A stretch of 64,000 nt of DNA from Brachycybe producta (GCA_036925085.1 JAUPFP010000001.1:2030001-2094000); one strand, 5' to 3'. Shown: positions 23,947-35,904, counted from the first letter of the stretch. Program-made: numbers and translations. The notes: a model not told the origin generated them from the letters alone.

Positions 23947-24479
23947 ACATTAAAAGCCTTAATCATAAACTGAAAAATTCTTTTGTGTTGTTGTCCACAG
24001 TGTTTTTTGCATTATCTTGTTAGTACATAGTTATCAATTTTTTCTTACCCAACCCTAATAAGGGAAATTTGGGGTTTTAGACCCCCTTATAGTGTTAGGG
24101 GGTGTTTAGGATAGAATGAAAAATGGTGTTTTTGTGTGTGACAGGATTGAACCCCTGAGAAGGTGCCAATTATTTCTCCTGTTCATTCACCACTTTTCGG
24201 CAATATATTTAAGCCTAGATTATATTCCTTTTCATGTTTAATATATTATTGGGGGCCTCATTTGCGGTTGTACTGGAATTTTTCACGCAACAAGTTGTGT
24301 AATCTATTAAATCAATAATAATCCACGTCATGTTAAACGAAATTCTCATGAAAAACAACTTTAAGGTTACCCAACCCCATAGGCTGAAAAGGCCCATATA
24401 TACAAAACTAGTCATTCGAGAAAATAACAAAAATCTTCCAAATTTGTTGCAGATTTTTCTAGAAATTTGAACATTTTTC

Positions 24480-24960
24480 AAAACTTTTCAGTAACTTTTA
24501 AACTTTATTGCAAATTTTTTCAAAACTTTATAACAAATCTTAACATTTGGTTTGAAAACTTTTTAACAGTTTCCTCTCCATACCTTTTGTATAATTTTCT
24601 TTAACAATATTTTCGAATAATTTTTAACAATTTTTTTTAACAAAAATTTTGGAAATTTTTCTTTTTAAAACGTTTTAACATTTTTTTTTTGAAACTTTTT
24701 TTTACAATTTTTTAAAAACGTTTTTACAATTTTATTAAAAACATTTAACAATTTTATTAAAGACATTTAACATTTTTTTTAATATTTAAAAAAAAATTTT
24801 AAAAATATTTAACAATTTTTTTTAAAAAAAATTTAATACTTTTCTAAAAATATTTAAAAAAATTTAAATTAACAACTTTTTAACAATTTTTTTTAAGTTT
24901 TTTTCTCCATAATTTTTGCAGTTTTTCTTTTCAGAATTTTATAAAAGTATTGAAAGTCAA
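24480..24960. repeat. Degenerate T-rich tandem (ACATTTAACAATTTT words)
   Basis: The words TTTTTAACAATTTTTT and AAACATTTAACAATTTT recur every 20-30 bases with heavy divergence. Looks like an eroded simple repeat. Strong strand asymmetry: mostly T on the plus strand. Confidence 0.6.
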
Positions 24961-26570
24961 AACTTTGAAACAAAGTTTGAAACCTTTTTTTTCATTTTTA
25001 ATTTTAAAATTTAAAAGATAATTAAAATTTCTTAAGCACATTTTTAGATTTTAATAGTCAAATTTACGGATTAAGCTATTTTTAATATCTGACTTTAGAG
25101 GACGTACGTCATTTGCAAGAAGAAAAAAAAAATCAGTAATTTTTCTTAAAAAATTGAAAACTTAAGAAAACGTGCAAAATCATGCATTATATCTATAGTA
25201 TTGTTTATAGCTTCTAGATTTTCTAAAAAAAACAATTAAAATTAAATTAAAAAGTCATTAATGTCAATCATCATTTGAAAATGTCGTCATTTGGCTTTGT
25301 CATCTTCCATTTTTTTTTGTCTAAAATAAAAGATATTGTTTGATAAATCGAATGTTTTTTTTTCAGGATGTGAGTTGCATTTTGTATAATTTTATCTAAA
25401 AATAAAACAATTTAATATGAGATTTTTTTGTCTTATTTTCTGAAGGACAAACTATTGTCTTTTTTTTTTCTTCAAAAAATTAACTGTTGCTTTTCTTGAA
25501 AAAATATTTCATTAAATAAGTTTAGAATCTGATCATAATGAATATCTTAAATATATATTTGTTTGTTAATTGCACTTTTGAAAGAATTCTAACATTTTTT
25601 TATTTATTTTCAAAATTAGTTTATTAATTATCTTAAGTCTTCTTCTTAACATCAGTTTTTTTACCTTTTAAATCTATAAGATAATCATAATTAATAATTA
25701 TTTAAATAGTTGATGTAATAAGCAAAAATAAGCCACTAGTGATGACAATCATTTGCAAAAAAATTGTGAAATTTTATTAAAACTAAATTTTAAAAAAATG
25801 GTAAACTTATACCAATACTAAGCAAACAAAATGGTGAAATTTATAAAAAAATATTGTATAATCTTGCTGAAACAAAACAAAAAGTGTGAAATGTATTAAA
25901 ATTAATGAAAATAATTTCATATAATTTAGCAAAATTTAAAAATATGCAAAGTTTTATGAAGTTTTTGTTTAAATTTCTAAATAAAACAATTTGTAGTTTT
26001 TTAATTTAATCTAATAATAAAACTTGAAACTGTGAAATTAGTTAATTTACACTAATTGAGTTTATAACACTTGTTAATGATTGGTTGATTCACCTTTTAC
26101 TGTCAAATTTAATTTCAAAATGATAAAAAATGTTTCTGGTTTTGAAAATTTTATAATTTTTTTAAATGTTTCATAAATCTTGTCAAAATTACTAACATTT
26201 TGTGAAAATTACAAAAAATATTAGAAACAGTGAAAATTGTTTAAAATCTGAAAACACATTGTGTAATTATGAAATTTCTCTTTAAAAACATCATGAAAAC
26301 TTTAAAAACTGACTTGTGTTAATAACATTCTTTAATAATGTCATTCTGTGACGTTGTAACAATCACTTACCACTAATATTTTTAACATAAAGTCATTAAT
26401 TAGTACTATTTCATTATTTTCAACTGACAACTTAATGAATACTCAATATTTTATTTAAGCATATTTAAGTTAAGCAAAATTTGTGTGACAAAAAAGCAAA
26501 TTCATAGTGATAAAATGATGTATTTTGTAATTTGTTGGCTAAATTTCTTGGAACACAGAAAGTGACGTGT
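24960..26570. other. AT-rich stretch, no recognisable feature
   Basis: Only homopolymer-rich AT sequence with weak recurring GTGAAATTTA/AAAATTGTGAAA words. No frame over 60 codons, no family arm found on reading. Confidence 0.45.
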
Positions 26571-26574
26571 TTAA

Positions 26575-26830
26575 ACATTCAATAATGTGGTTAACCACAA
26601 TGTTTTAATGCAGTTGACTTAACTACATTGTTCAGAAATTAAATCATGGTTAATGTAACCCCATTTTGTCACTGTATATTTGTGTTAACTCATTGTTCAG
26701 AAATTTAACCATGGTTAAATGTAACCCCATTTTGTCAGTGCAGTTGAGTTAACTCCATTGTTCAGAAATTTAACCATGGTTAGACCCTACTGTAACCACA
26801 TTTGTTTACACTAGAAAATTAACTGTGGTT
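26575..26830. repeat. Element J: 65-bp tandem with AACCATGGTTAA palindromes
   Basis: Three units start near 26611, 26676 and 26740, each with GTTNANTTAACTNCATTGTTC, AGAAATTTAACCATGG, TTAAATGTAACC and CCATTTTGTCAGTG. Flanking ATGTGGTTAACCACAATG (26585) and TTAACTGTGGTTAAATTT (26820) are related inverted words, so the tandem sits inside a larger palindromic element, possibly a MITE. No target duplication identified. Confidence 0.8.
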
Positions 26831-27424
26831 AAATTTTTAACTCCAGTTATTTTTTGTAGCAAAAACGAGATATAAGTCTTAACCAACCTAAGTGACCTTT
26901 TACATTTTACCAATTACACGCACCAAAGGAGGGAACTTTCTAATACATATTTATACTTTATATAAGTTAGTGTGGTTCTGAACTGTCCAACAAGTTTGGA
27001 CCCCTATTCCCCCTCCCTTTGTAGATTTTTTGACCTATTGTCAAATATATTCTTTTAAATATTACATCCGTGCCTTTTTGGAGGCTTCTTTTGTTCAAAT
27101 GTCTTATTGTTTTCATAAAGAATATTATATACATATACCTATATAATATATAGTTAGTCCTATGAGCTGCCATACCAGACTTTTTTTTACCTTATCATAA
27201 CTTAACCGCCTTTTTTTATGTTCAAACATTTACTGAAGCTTACTCTTTAAAGAAGTCAATTATAATAATATTGCTCAACCAAAAGTTGCCATTTTTCTTC
27301 ACGCCTTTATATATTATATGTATATATAAAATAACCTCAATGTACCCCTTGTATTTTTTTTTGTGTGTGAATTTTTCAAATCTACCCATATAGAAACCAA
27401 ATGGCACAAGTAAAACGCCCTTTA

Positions 27425-27545
27425 GATGAATTATACAGAGTCCTGTTAAGGACATGAACAAGATAAAAATTAATAACTTTTATTAATATCTGAACAAATT
27501 GAAATAAATTAATTAATCCTTAACAGGACTCTGCAGAACAGGCGT
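27425..27545. repeat. Family D-related short palindrome
   Basis: GAATTATACAGAGTCCTGTTAAGGA faces its complement TCCTTAACAGGACTCTGCAG across about 60 AT-rich bases. The arms match the inner arms of family D (GGAATCCAGTTAAGGA), but the outer terminal repeats are absent. Probably a derivative or separate subfamily. Confidence 0.55.
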
Positions 27546-27804
27546 GCAGAACATGTGGCCCATCAAGACTCGCCTTATGGCCTGTCAGATATGGTGAAAG
27601 TTGGAAGTTAAAAAGTGGTTCCATAAATATAATTAATTATTCTTAAAAAAAGGTCAAAGTTGTATATTGTAGAAAATTAAAATAATTTAATAATTGCTGA
27701 CCAATCAAACATTTGGACTCAATTTTGATTCCATAAACACATTTACTGGCATATATAACACATGTTTCGGCCAAGCCTATGGGCCAAACAGGAGGCAATG
27801 GGGG

Positions 27805-27885
27805 CATTTTTAATAGCACATTGAACAGTTGCTTTTGAAAGGGGGCGCCTTTCAAAAGCAACTGTTCAATGTGCTATTAAAAATG
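27805..27885. repeat. Perfect 38-bp-arm hairpin, 5-base loop
   Basis: The left arm 27805-27842 (CATTTTTAATAGCACATTGA... ending GAAAGG) and right arm 27848-27885 are exact complements, separated only by GGGCG. An 81-base perfect hairpin in otherwise unique sequence implies very recent origin or active correction. As RNA it would form an uninterrupted 38-bp stem, longer than a typical animal miRNA precursor stem and without mismatches. The minus-strand 72-codon frame at 27643-27861 reads through one arm and is not a gene. Confidence 0.93.
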
Positions 27886-28039
27886 CTGTTAATTTTTATT
27901 GGCTCCACTTTCATTTGGCAGAATTTAAAAATCAAAAGAAATTTTTAAAACCTTTTTTGTCTCGCTGCGCTTGTTCACCACTGACTAAAATGTCACCTCC
28001 TAATTTTACACTTGCAGCCCGTGGTGGATTGTTGTTTTT

Positions 28040-28094
28040 TAGGGGGGGGGGGTTATATGGCCCTCATCTTTAACCGAGTTATGCAGACCTTACT
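28040..28094. repeat. G-run and pogo-like terminal string
   Basis: A run of ten or so G at 28040-28050 is followed by ATCTTTAACCGAGTTATGCA and GACCTTACTGTA. CAGTAAGGTCTGCATAACTC in the opposite sense resembles the outer end of pogo/Tigger-type elements and is followed by TA. The opposite end is not evident, so this may be a fragment. Confidence 0.4.
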
Positions 28095-28134
28095 GTAGAA
28101 CATGTTTAATATTTAAAGGCCTTTAACTTTGTAG

Positions 28135-28300
28135 GTGTAGATAAGTTATATAACTCTTCTAGTTTCTGAAACATTTTTAAGTGAACTTGAAAGCGTTTTA
28201 TCTGTGCCACAAATTGTAAAACATTCACAAGTTTTCCCTTACAACATTTTTTTTAAACAAATAGCAACATCAACATTTTTTTCTTATATAGAGACTAGAA
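28135..28300. repeat. Family A fragments
   Basis: TATAACTCTTCTAGTTTCTGAAACATTTTTAAG at 28148-28180 is a reverse arm; GAGACTAGAAGAAG at 28291 is a weak forward arm. Confidence 0.5.
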
Positions 28301-28744
28301 GAAGAAAAAAAGATGGAGTAGATGATGAAAGGCTTTCAACTTTTTTTTTAACTTTCAAAAAATATATATATATTTTTTGGTAGAGAAAAAGTTGCCGAAA
28401 AAAGAATGACTAGGCTTAGACTTTAAAGTTAGGTGTGTGGAGGTTTGGTTGCTTACAACTCACGCACTCTTCTTTTTTTGTGTTGTTTGTTAAGGGGTGT
28501 CAGTTAAGGGGTGTGAACCAGTCTTTAGTCTGTCACCTTTTCAATAGGGGATGATATTACGGTTGGAAGAAAGGGAAGAAAAGTAGCAAAAAGAATCAGA
28601 AGCCGGTATTTATTTATTTCATTACATTTTTTGTCGGATGATACACCATTATTGCATTAAAGAATCTTCTTTTTTTTTGTCAAAAAAACACACACAAAAA
28701 AAAACAATGTTTCTGTATATTAGGTATCATGATGCATTGTGGGA

Positions 28745-29520
28745 AGGCTTGTCGGCCATCTTGCATCTTGGTACCTTTTAACCTACTATAATTACTTCCA
28801 TGTTCAAAAGATTCAATAAAGGTTGAGTATACTACTGCATAATATCAAATTTGAAAATTATAATAATTATTTTCAAAATGGCAACAAAATTTAAATAATT
28901 TTTCAATATATAAAAATTAATATCAAATAAAAAAACTAATTATTTATTCTAAAAATGGACATTTGAATCTAAATATTTGTCGGAATGTGGTTACAAGTTG
29001 AAAAAAAAAGAGTTCTATTTACTAAGAAAAAAAAAAGGTCAACAAAATATGAAAAAAATAACTGACATTCTATAAATGGCGGCCATCTTTGTGCTCCCAT
29101 TAAATTTTTGCAATTTGTAACCAATTATAGGTAGTTACAAAACTATACATCATATTGATAAACTATTTACTGATTCTAAAACTAGAAACATGAATATAAA
29201 CATTTTATAATTATTTCTAGTCAAAAAAGTGTGCCATATATACTAAGAAAAAAAAATTAACTGACATTGCATGAATGGCGGCCATCTTTGTGCTCCTTCA
29301 ATTATATCAATTTGCAAGCTTATAAGCTAAAAAAAATTCGTAACATAAAAACTAGACATCAGATTGAAAAACTATTCACAGATTCTAAAACTAGAAACTT
29401 GAATCTAAATATTTTGTAATTTACTTTTCAAGTCGAAAAATTATTTCATTTACTAAACAAATTTGAAAATCTTTGCTCTGAACTTCACAAGTATGGCGGC
29501 CATTTTTTGTTGAGCTTCAA
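28745..29520. repeat. Tandem region with GGCGGCCATCTT cores, about 200-bp period
   Basis: ACTGACATTCTATAAATGGCGGCCATCTTTGTGCTCC at 29065-29100 recurs at 29258-29300, and weaker forms occur at 28752 (GTCGGCCATCTTGC) and 29492 (GTATGGCGGCCATTTT). Between them ACTAGACATCANATTGA and GATTCTAAAACTAGAAACNTGAAT recur in order. At least two good units and two eroded ones. The GC-rich ATGGCGGCCAT core is self-complementary and contrasts with the AT-rich linkers. Confidence 0.75.
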
Positions 29521-30254
29521 CTATTAAAACCAATGCAAAATACCTAATTGTATAGTTGCAAACTTTGAATAAAGCATATTGAATTTTCTTTCAATCTTTC
29601 TTCTACCCTCCATTTTTTTGTTTTGTTTTGTTTCTTAATATATATCTTGAGGCTAATGTCTATTACGCTTTTTATAAAGGGATTCCTACGATTTTTTTTT
29701 GGCGGTCTAAATAAATCCTCCCTAATTATGTTCAAGAAAACCAACTTTGACCGCGTCCACACACATACAATACAATCACACCAAAACTTGAATAAGTATG
29801 TGTAACTACGGTGTTTTGCCTCCCTTTAATTTTTTTCACTTCAAACAAAAGAAGAAAAAAAGTATTGTGTTATTTTGATTATTGTGTATTTTAAAAGAAA
29901 AGAAAACCTCAACAAAGTAGATTCTTATAGAAAACGGTGACCATTATGATTATTAGACAGGCCACAATAACCTTTTTTTTCCTACTAACTTGATCCATAA
30001 TAACATAAATAGAGCTTAAAGCTTTTGTGGATTTTTGTCTATCACCATATAGTTAGGGCTACAAAATAGCAACAACAAAAAAATGAAAAAAGGAAGCTTC
30101 TTAAAATTATAAAAGCTAATATTATTAGTCTTCTTTTCGGTGCATGTTATTTAGCTGTCCATATATATACCTGTATATATATATATATATTTTTTTGCAG
30201 CTTGTATAAAAAGCATTTTTTTTTTCTTCGGAAAGTAACTTCAGAAGTAAAAAT

Positions 30255-30540
30255 TTCAAATTTTTTGTTAGAAACTAGAATAGTTAATAAACGTGGCAAA
30301 ATAATTTTCATAATGATATCTTTAAAAATAAATTTTATACATGGCTGTTTGGAAATGGTGTATCATGTTTGATTTATATATAAATATATTACAAAAGATT
30401 ATCTTTTCATTTGTGACTTTCATTGCAAATTTCAAATCTGTTAAAAACTAGACTAGTAAACGGTTATGTTAAAGGTGTTTTCATGATTATTATTATTATT
30501 ATTAAAAAAAAAAACACTTTATTGCAGTTTGGAAAATGAT
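30255..30540. repeat. Family A, two forward half-units
   Basis: GTTAGAAACTAGAATAGTTAA (30270) with TCATAATGATATCTTTAAAAATAAA, then GTTAAAAACTAGACTAGTAAACG (30440) with TTTTCATGATTATT expanded into (ATT)n. About 170 bases apart: tandem duplication like that at 39.4 kb. Confidence 0.65.
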
Positions 30541-31114
30541 TAAACGGGTTTTACTATATCGAAGGCTTTGAAAATATTCTCCTTTCATTTGTGGCTCAGA
30601 AGTTACTTCAAAATGTGTGACAAATAAGAAATTTCTACCATATTTCAATGTTAAATCGAAGCATTAGTCAGTCAAGTTTTTTTTTTGTCAGCCATAGTGT
30701 TTACCTAAGATTTAACTAATTAGTTTAATTGTCTATCGTAATTAAGACCTCGTTCTTCCATTTTTTTTTAAATAGCTGATCAAATTTGGCGGCCAACCAG
30801 CAATGATAAAAAAAAACAATGGAGACCTATATCACCAAATAACAGATAACTCATTTTTAGCAATTATGCATTTCACTTTCTTCTTGTTTACGGATGTTTA
30901 TCAACAATAGAATGGAATTTTTATTCATATGTTTCCCAATTACAAAAGCAATTTAACAAACTAATGAATTGGACAGAAAAGGTGTGGTAATAATAATAAT
31001 ATTAATAATACTGCAAGTGTCTTTAAACCACTTCCACACCCTTATTCTTCTTGTACTTAAAAAGAATGTGTACTTTTATCATGGGCAGAAAAATTCAAGA
31101 AAAGAACATAATAC

Positions 31115-31255
31115 TTCAATTTATCAACTTGAACTCTCAGAACAAGGTTCCAACATTAAAATAAACCTGTTATATTCATTACCATTTAATAGTATATTTA
31201 TGGTTGGCACTCTGTTTAGAGGATTCAAGTTGAAATTAGGCACACTTCTAGTTTC
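31115..31255. repeat. Family C palindrome, copy 3
   Basis: CAACTTGAACTCTCAGAACAAGG...CTCTGTTTAGAGGATTCAAGTTGAAATT forms a hairpin with a loop of about 60 bases. The chance reading frame through this segment is a consequence of the repeat and not a gene. Confidence 0.6.
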
Positions 31256-31474
31256 CTAAAAAGACTTTTACAGCAAATAAAAATGCAATATTCTTTAAAA
31301 TTTGCAATAAATATAACATATTCATAAAAATTATGTATGTTAAATGTGAATGCATTTTGCATTTGCATAAAATGCAACCTTTAAAAATCTTGCATTTTAT
31401 ACAACCTGTACATTTTTTGTTTATTTTTCAAATTGAGATATTAATACACAATTTTTTTAACTTATATTTGTATA

Positions 31475-31620
31475 ACAATTATGCTTTTTCCAATTAAAAT
31501 ATCCAGTTAGAAGTTTAAACGTTTTTGCATTCAAACTATCTCCATTACGAAAATGTTGTCAAGTAGCCTCTCTAACCAGTCATTTTAATTGGAGAAAAAA
31601 AAAAAGCAAAAATATTCTTG
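31475..31620. repeat. Family B-like inner palindrome
   Basis: TTATGCTTTTTCCAATTAAAATATCCAGTTAGAAG on the left and AGCCTCTCTAACCAGTCATTTTAATTGGAGAAAAA on the right pair imperfectly. Inner-arm relative of family B, ends absent. Confidence 0.5.
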
Positions 31621-31699
31621 CAATATTGATAACATGGATATATAAGCATATATGTCTATATAAATATGCTTAAAACATTGAGAATCTATTGGACACACT

Positions 31700-31980
31700 A
31701 AATACGCAATACTATGTCAAGCAAATGTTTCTCAATCTGTGGCTCAAGGGCCAATTAGGGAGTAAAACCAACAATCAAAAACACTGGTTTAAAAGCTAGA
31801 ACTCTAGATGACAACTGACAGAGTAACCAAACATCTAGCCTCTAACTAGCCTTTTTTTTTATAAGAAAAAGCATAATTGCAGTTGCTTTCTAATGATGAT
31901 GATGATGATTACTTCACAGTTGGCACTTGAAGCCACAAATTGAGAAACATTTGCATGATATTGCATAAAAATCCGAGCCC
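31700..31980. mobile_element. Family B palindromic MITE, copy 3, left end decayed
   Basis: The right end ATTGCATAAAAATCCGAGCCC is intact (apart from one variable base) and followed by TA at 31981-31982. The left 20 bases are eroded. The inner TCTAGCCTCTAAC arm and an expanded (GAT)n tract at about 31893-31910 are visible. Confidence 0.75.
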
Positions 31981-32940
31981 TATACTTATTATGAATTAAT
32001 ATTCCACCAAGTGTGAAAAACTCATAGACCCTAGTGAATATTTATTTTGAGCTTAAGAGATTTCTTTTATTTTTTCCCATTTCATTAAAATATCGAATGT
32101 TTCAAGTTTCCTGTTGATTTTATAGTTTCCATATTATGTATTTTGCACTGTTGGATATTTATTTTTATAATATATTTTTAAACATTTTTTTCTCCATCAT
32201 TGTTATTTACTAAAGGGATTGACGATGAGCTGTTATTTAATTGTTTTTCAAATGCAAATGATTCTGGTGGTGACAACATATGGGGGGGGGACCATCTCTC
32301 TCTTTTGTCTCATGCAGAGATTGTTTATTTTAAAATGTAACTCAAGAGAACAATAATAAATTTTATTTTTTGCAATGTTCATTTCTCACGCTTTTTTTTA
32401 ACAACATTGTCTCCAATAGGTCGATGAATTTCCTTTTTATTATTATTGGGTTATGAATTTTGTGATATCAATCAGGGGCTATTATTTACACATTTTTTCA
32501 TTTATAACTTTTCAACTCATTTGATGACATTTTCCCATACATCAAATAAATATAAATTCAAAATCAACAAAATCTAAAAGACGATTCTGCTTAATTTTTA
32601 TTGTTTTGTCATAAACCTATATTTATTTATTTTTTTAAAATGAATAATAATTTTTTTTTATAAATAAGAATCACTGTATATTTAAGTTTTTAGTTGAATT
32701 TTTTGTTGATATGGGTGTGGTGTAAATTGTTTTTATGAAATTCTTGATTTGGAAAAAAAAAATTAAATATTTAATAATTTTTACTGTTGAAAATTCTAAT
32801 AAATTTTTACTTCTTAATGCAAATTTTCTAAAATAAAAATTCTATTTTATTTTTTAACTAAAAAATTCTACTTTTTGTGAAAGTTTTATATATTTTCAAA
32901 ATATTGATGTATATTTTATGTATAAACATTTAAAAGAACT

Positions 32941-33200
32941 TTCTACTTTTTTTGTGAAAATCTCTGTTTTCTCCTTTTTTGTGAAAATCTGTTTTCTATT
33001 TTTTTGTAAAAAAAAATTGCTGTTTTCTATTTTTTTGTGAAAATCTCTGAATGTTTCCTTTTTTGTAAAAAAATCACTGTTTTCTACTTTTTTGCGAAAA
33101 TATCTGAATGTTTTCTACTTTTTTGTGAAAATCTCTGAATGTTTTCTACTTTTTTGTGAAAATCTCTGAATATTTTCTACTTTTTTGTGAAAATTCTGTT
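32941..33200. repeat. 31-bp minisatellite (TTTTTTGTGAAAATCTCTGA)
   Basis: TTTTCTACTTTTTTGTGAAAATCTCTGAATG recurs, with about seven or eight units between 32941 and 33200. The last three (from about 33103) are nearly identical and the first ones more diverged or shortened, so expansion has been recent on the right side. Confidence 0.9.
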
Positions 33201-33202
33201 AA

Positions 33203-33860
33203 AAAAAAGTTTATATTTAAAGATAACAAAACATGAAAATCTCAAGTGATTCATTTACTATTCTAGTTTCTAAGACACTTAATTTACTCTCAATATTCTG
33301 AAAATGCAGAATAACCAACCAGAATAATGTATATTCTATACTAGAGGAGTAACTCAAGCACATAAAAATATTTCCATATACTGACAACTTTTATGTGAAA
33401 ATGACCAAATTTTATGTTTTATTAAATTTTGTTCAAATTTTTGTTCCAAATTGATGTAAAAATTTGAATTTTCTCTAAAAAAAAAGTTTATTTTAAAGAT
33501 AAAGAACATGAAAATCTCAGGTGATTTATTTACTATTCTAGTTTCTAAGACATTTCCAATTTCTTCTCCATTGTACTTTTGAAAATGAAAAATAACCAAC
33601 CAAAATACTGTATATTTTAAACTAGAAGAGTAACTAACTGAAACACATAAAGATATTTCCAATATATTGACAACTTTTATGTGAAAATGACCAAATTTTA
33701 AGTTTTATAAAATTTGTTCAAATTTTTGTTCCAATTTGAAATGAAAACTTGAAATTTCTCTTTAAAAAAAGTTTATTTTTAAAGATATCCAAACGTGAGA
33801 ATCTTCATTGATTCATTTATTATTCTAGTTTCTAACACATTTCCAATTTCCAACCAACCA
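33203..33860. repeat. 280-bp tandem repeat derived from family A, 2.3 units
   Basis: AAAAAGTTTATNTTTAAAGATA begins units at about 33203, 33484 and 33768. Each carries AAAATCTCANGTGATT, CTATTCTAGTTTCTAAGACA, ACCAACCANAATANTGTATATT, ACTAGAGGAGTAACTC-like forward arms and GTGAAAATGACCAAATTTTA. A family A reverse arm and the following forward arm have been locked into one tandem unit. The 102-codon minus frame at 33354-33662 is generated by this array. Confidence 0.85.
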
Positions 33861-34903
33861 ACCAGAGTTCAAAATTCCATTGTTCTCCTTCATTTGCATA
33901 TTTTGAAAATGGCTACCTTAACAAAAAAAAATTGTCCAACCACCCCTCCCCCCAATAATGATTAGAAATAAAAGGCGCTAAAAAGGCGTGGCGCCACTTC
34001 CGCTCTCAAACTCAAACTTTTTAGAAAACTACATTGTGTATAGCCTATAAGCAATTTATATATGCATTATATTATTTAACATCGCTCATTTTGGCACCTC
34101 ATTGGGCGGCTTTACAAAAATAATAAAAGTTCTAACTTTTGTAAATAAGTTTTAGAACATATTAACCTCCTGTAGTTTGAGACTACATTTTTTCATTCTT
34201 TCTTAAGGTTAAATCTATTCTTTGAAAAGGTCAACTTCTTAAAGGTGTAAAACTTTTAAAACTGGCCGCCATCTTTGTTACTTCCTTCTTGATATTTTTT
34301 TTAAATAATAAAATATTAATATTTGTAAGAAAAGTTGTTTGGATGAGACTCCATCATGTCTGAAACATTATGAATATTTTTTGTTGTTTCCTTTTTGTAT
34401 GAAATTGTTTTACTTTGTAAAAAAAAATGGACGTCATGCTGTTAAAAAAGACCACACATCTTAATTTTCTGCTTTTATTCAAATTTATTTTTGCTTTCTT
34501 TTATTCAACTTTTAAAAGTAAATATAACAACAACAAAAAATGGTGGAAGTTACACAATATGTATTCAATTTACATTTTTGTTTTTGAATTGAAGTTTGTG
34601 TTGAAAAAAAAAAATGATCCATAATGAAGAAAATAAACTGGAGCCATTTTATTTTAATTTTAAACTTTTAAATTGTCTCTTCCAAAAAAATTAAATGTCT
34701 CCAAAAAAAACATCAATCACCATTTTTACTAATAGAAAAATCACTCAATTCTATTAAAATTTATCTATTTTTGTTTTGTAGAAAATAAAATGGAGTACTT
34801 TGGGTCTTTAGATTCTTTACTTTCCTTGTCTCAAATTTGCCTTTATAATTTTTCAGAATAAATTGGAAATTGTAACAGAAAGTAGAAAAGCAAATAGAGA
34901 CTT

Positions 34904-35216
34904 ATACCTAGTACACACACACCTGATAATTTAAACGCATTTAAATAATAAACGTGCTCTACAGAGCCCTATGAAGGACAAACGAACAATATGTTGAATT
35001 CAATTTATTCAGTTAATAATCTGAAAATATTGAGTTAATACTTAAATATAATATAGAAACTATTGACAAAATACTGATTTAGTATTTCAATTTTAAAATA
35101 TTAATAATAAAGTCAATCTTTATTTGGTTCATTCATGTCCTTAACTGGATTCCGTACAATTCACCTAAACACATTTAATTTCAATTCATGTGTGTACTCA
35201 TGTGTGTACAAGGTAT
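34904..35216. mobile_element. Family D MITE, Harbinger-type, copy 2
   Basis: Opposite orientation to copy 1. It starts TACCTAGTACACACACACC and ends with ...TGTGTACAAGGTA, flanked on both sides by TTA. Interior motifs GCTCTACAGAGCCC and CTTAACTGGATTCCG match copy 1 in reverse complement. The two well-preserved ends define the family boundary. Confidence 0.85.
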
Positions 35217-35525
35217 TAGGGAATAAACACACATGCTGAAAAACCAACAGAAATTAAAAACAGAAACAAACAATCAAAATATTTCTGTGGTCAATTGCAC
35301 TGAAAAATTCAGTATATGGCGCTTCTGTTAAATTCCGTTGGATTTTATTATATATGTGTGTTTAGTCCCTAAGACCAAGATTCAGTAGGCAGAAAATGCA
35401 GAAACGCGCCATATATCTTTTGAATGCAAATAAAGAAACACAGAAATACAACTTAATTTTATTTCCGAATTTCTGTTTACTGGTAGTTTTTCAGTGTGTG
35501 TGATCCTTCCCGGTAAGATCAGGCT

Positions 35526-35904
35526 CATACATGCAGAAAATGTCAACTGAAAATGCGGTTGGAAATAGAATTTATATAGTTAAATAATTATATTCTGCTT
35601 ATTTGACATAAATAAGTCAAAAAGTAGGCAGAAAAAAGCATAAATTTGTTTTTTCAGTTGTATTTTCAGTCTACGTTTTATGCATGTGAAACTTCGGTCT
35701 TATGCCAAGATCACACACGCAGAAAACGCCCACTGAAAACTGGACAGAAAATAGAATTATTCTAATTTAAATAATTTCTATTTTGTTTATGTTACAGCTT
35801 TGTTGCAAATTTCAGGCTACTTTCTGCCAAATATATAGATTAGTTATATGAATTAGTGAAATTGTTTTTTCAGTCACCTTTTCAGTTTCCGTATTCTGCA
35901 TGTA
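35526..35904. repeat. Family E: two units in tandem
   Basis: Units at about 35526-35688 and 35712-35904 with ATGCAGAAAATGTCAACTG / CTACGTTTTATGCATGTG and CACGCAGAAAACGCCCACTG / TTCCGTATTCTGCATG ends. A partial unit (GGCAGAAAATGCAGAAACG) precedes them near 35380-35410. The minus-strand 63-codon frame at 35812-36003 falls in this repeat. Confidence 0.75.

Noticed and set aside
24055..24110. CCCTAATAAGGG and TTAGGG words that might suggest telomere-like sequence
   Set aside because: Only isolated words, no tandem TTAGGG array.
24100..24220. GGTTCAATCC-like B-box on the minus strand, suggestive of tRNA or SINE
   Set aside because: No A-box at the right distance, no cloverleaf arms could be drawn; single motif in low-complexity context.
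30969..31259. 96-codon plus-strand frame beginning MDRKGVV
   Set aside because: First half is an AT/(ATA) tract, second half is the family C palindrome; no recognisable protein.
33354..33662. 102-codon minus-strand frame
   Set aside because: Falls wholly in the 280-bp tandem array derived from family A.
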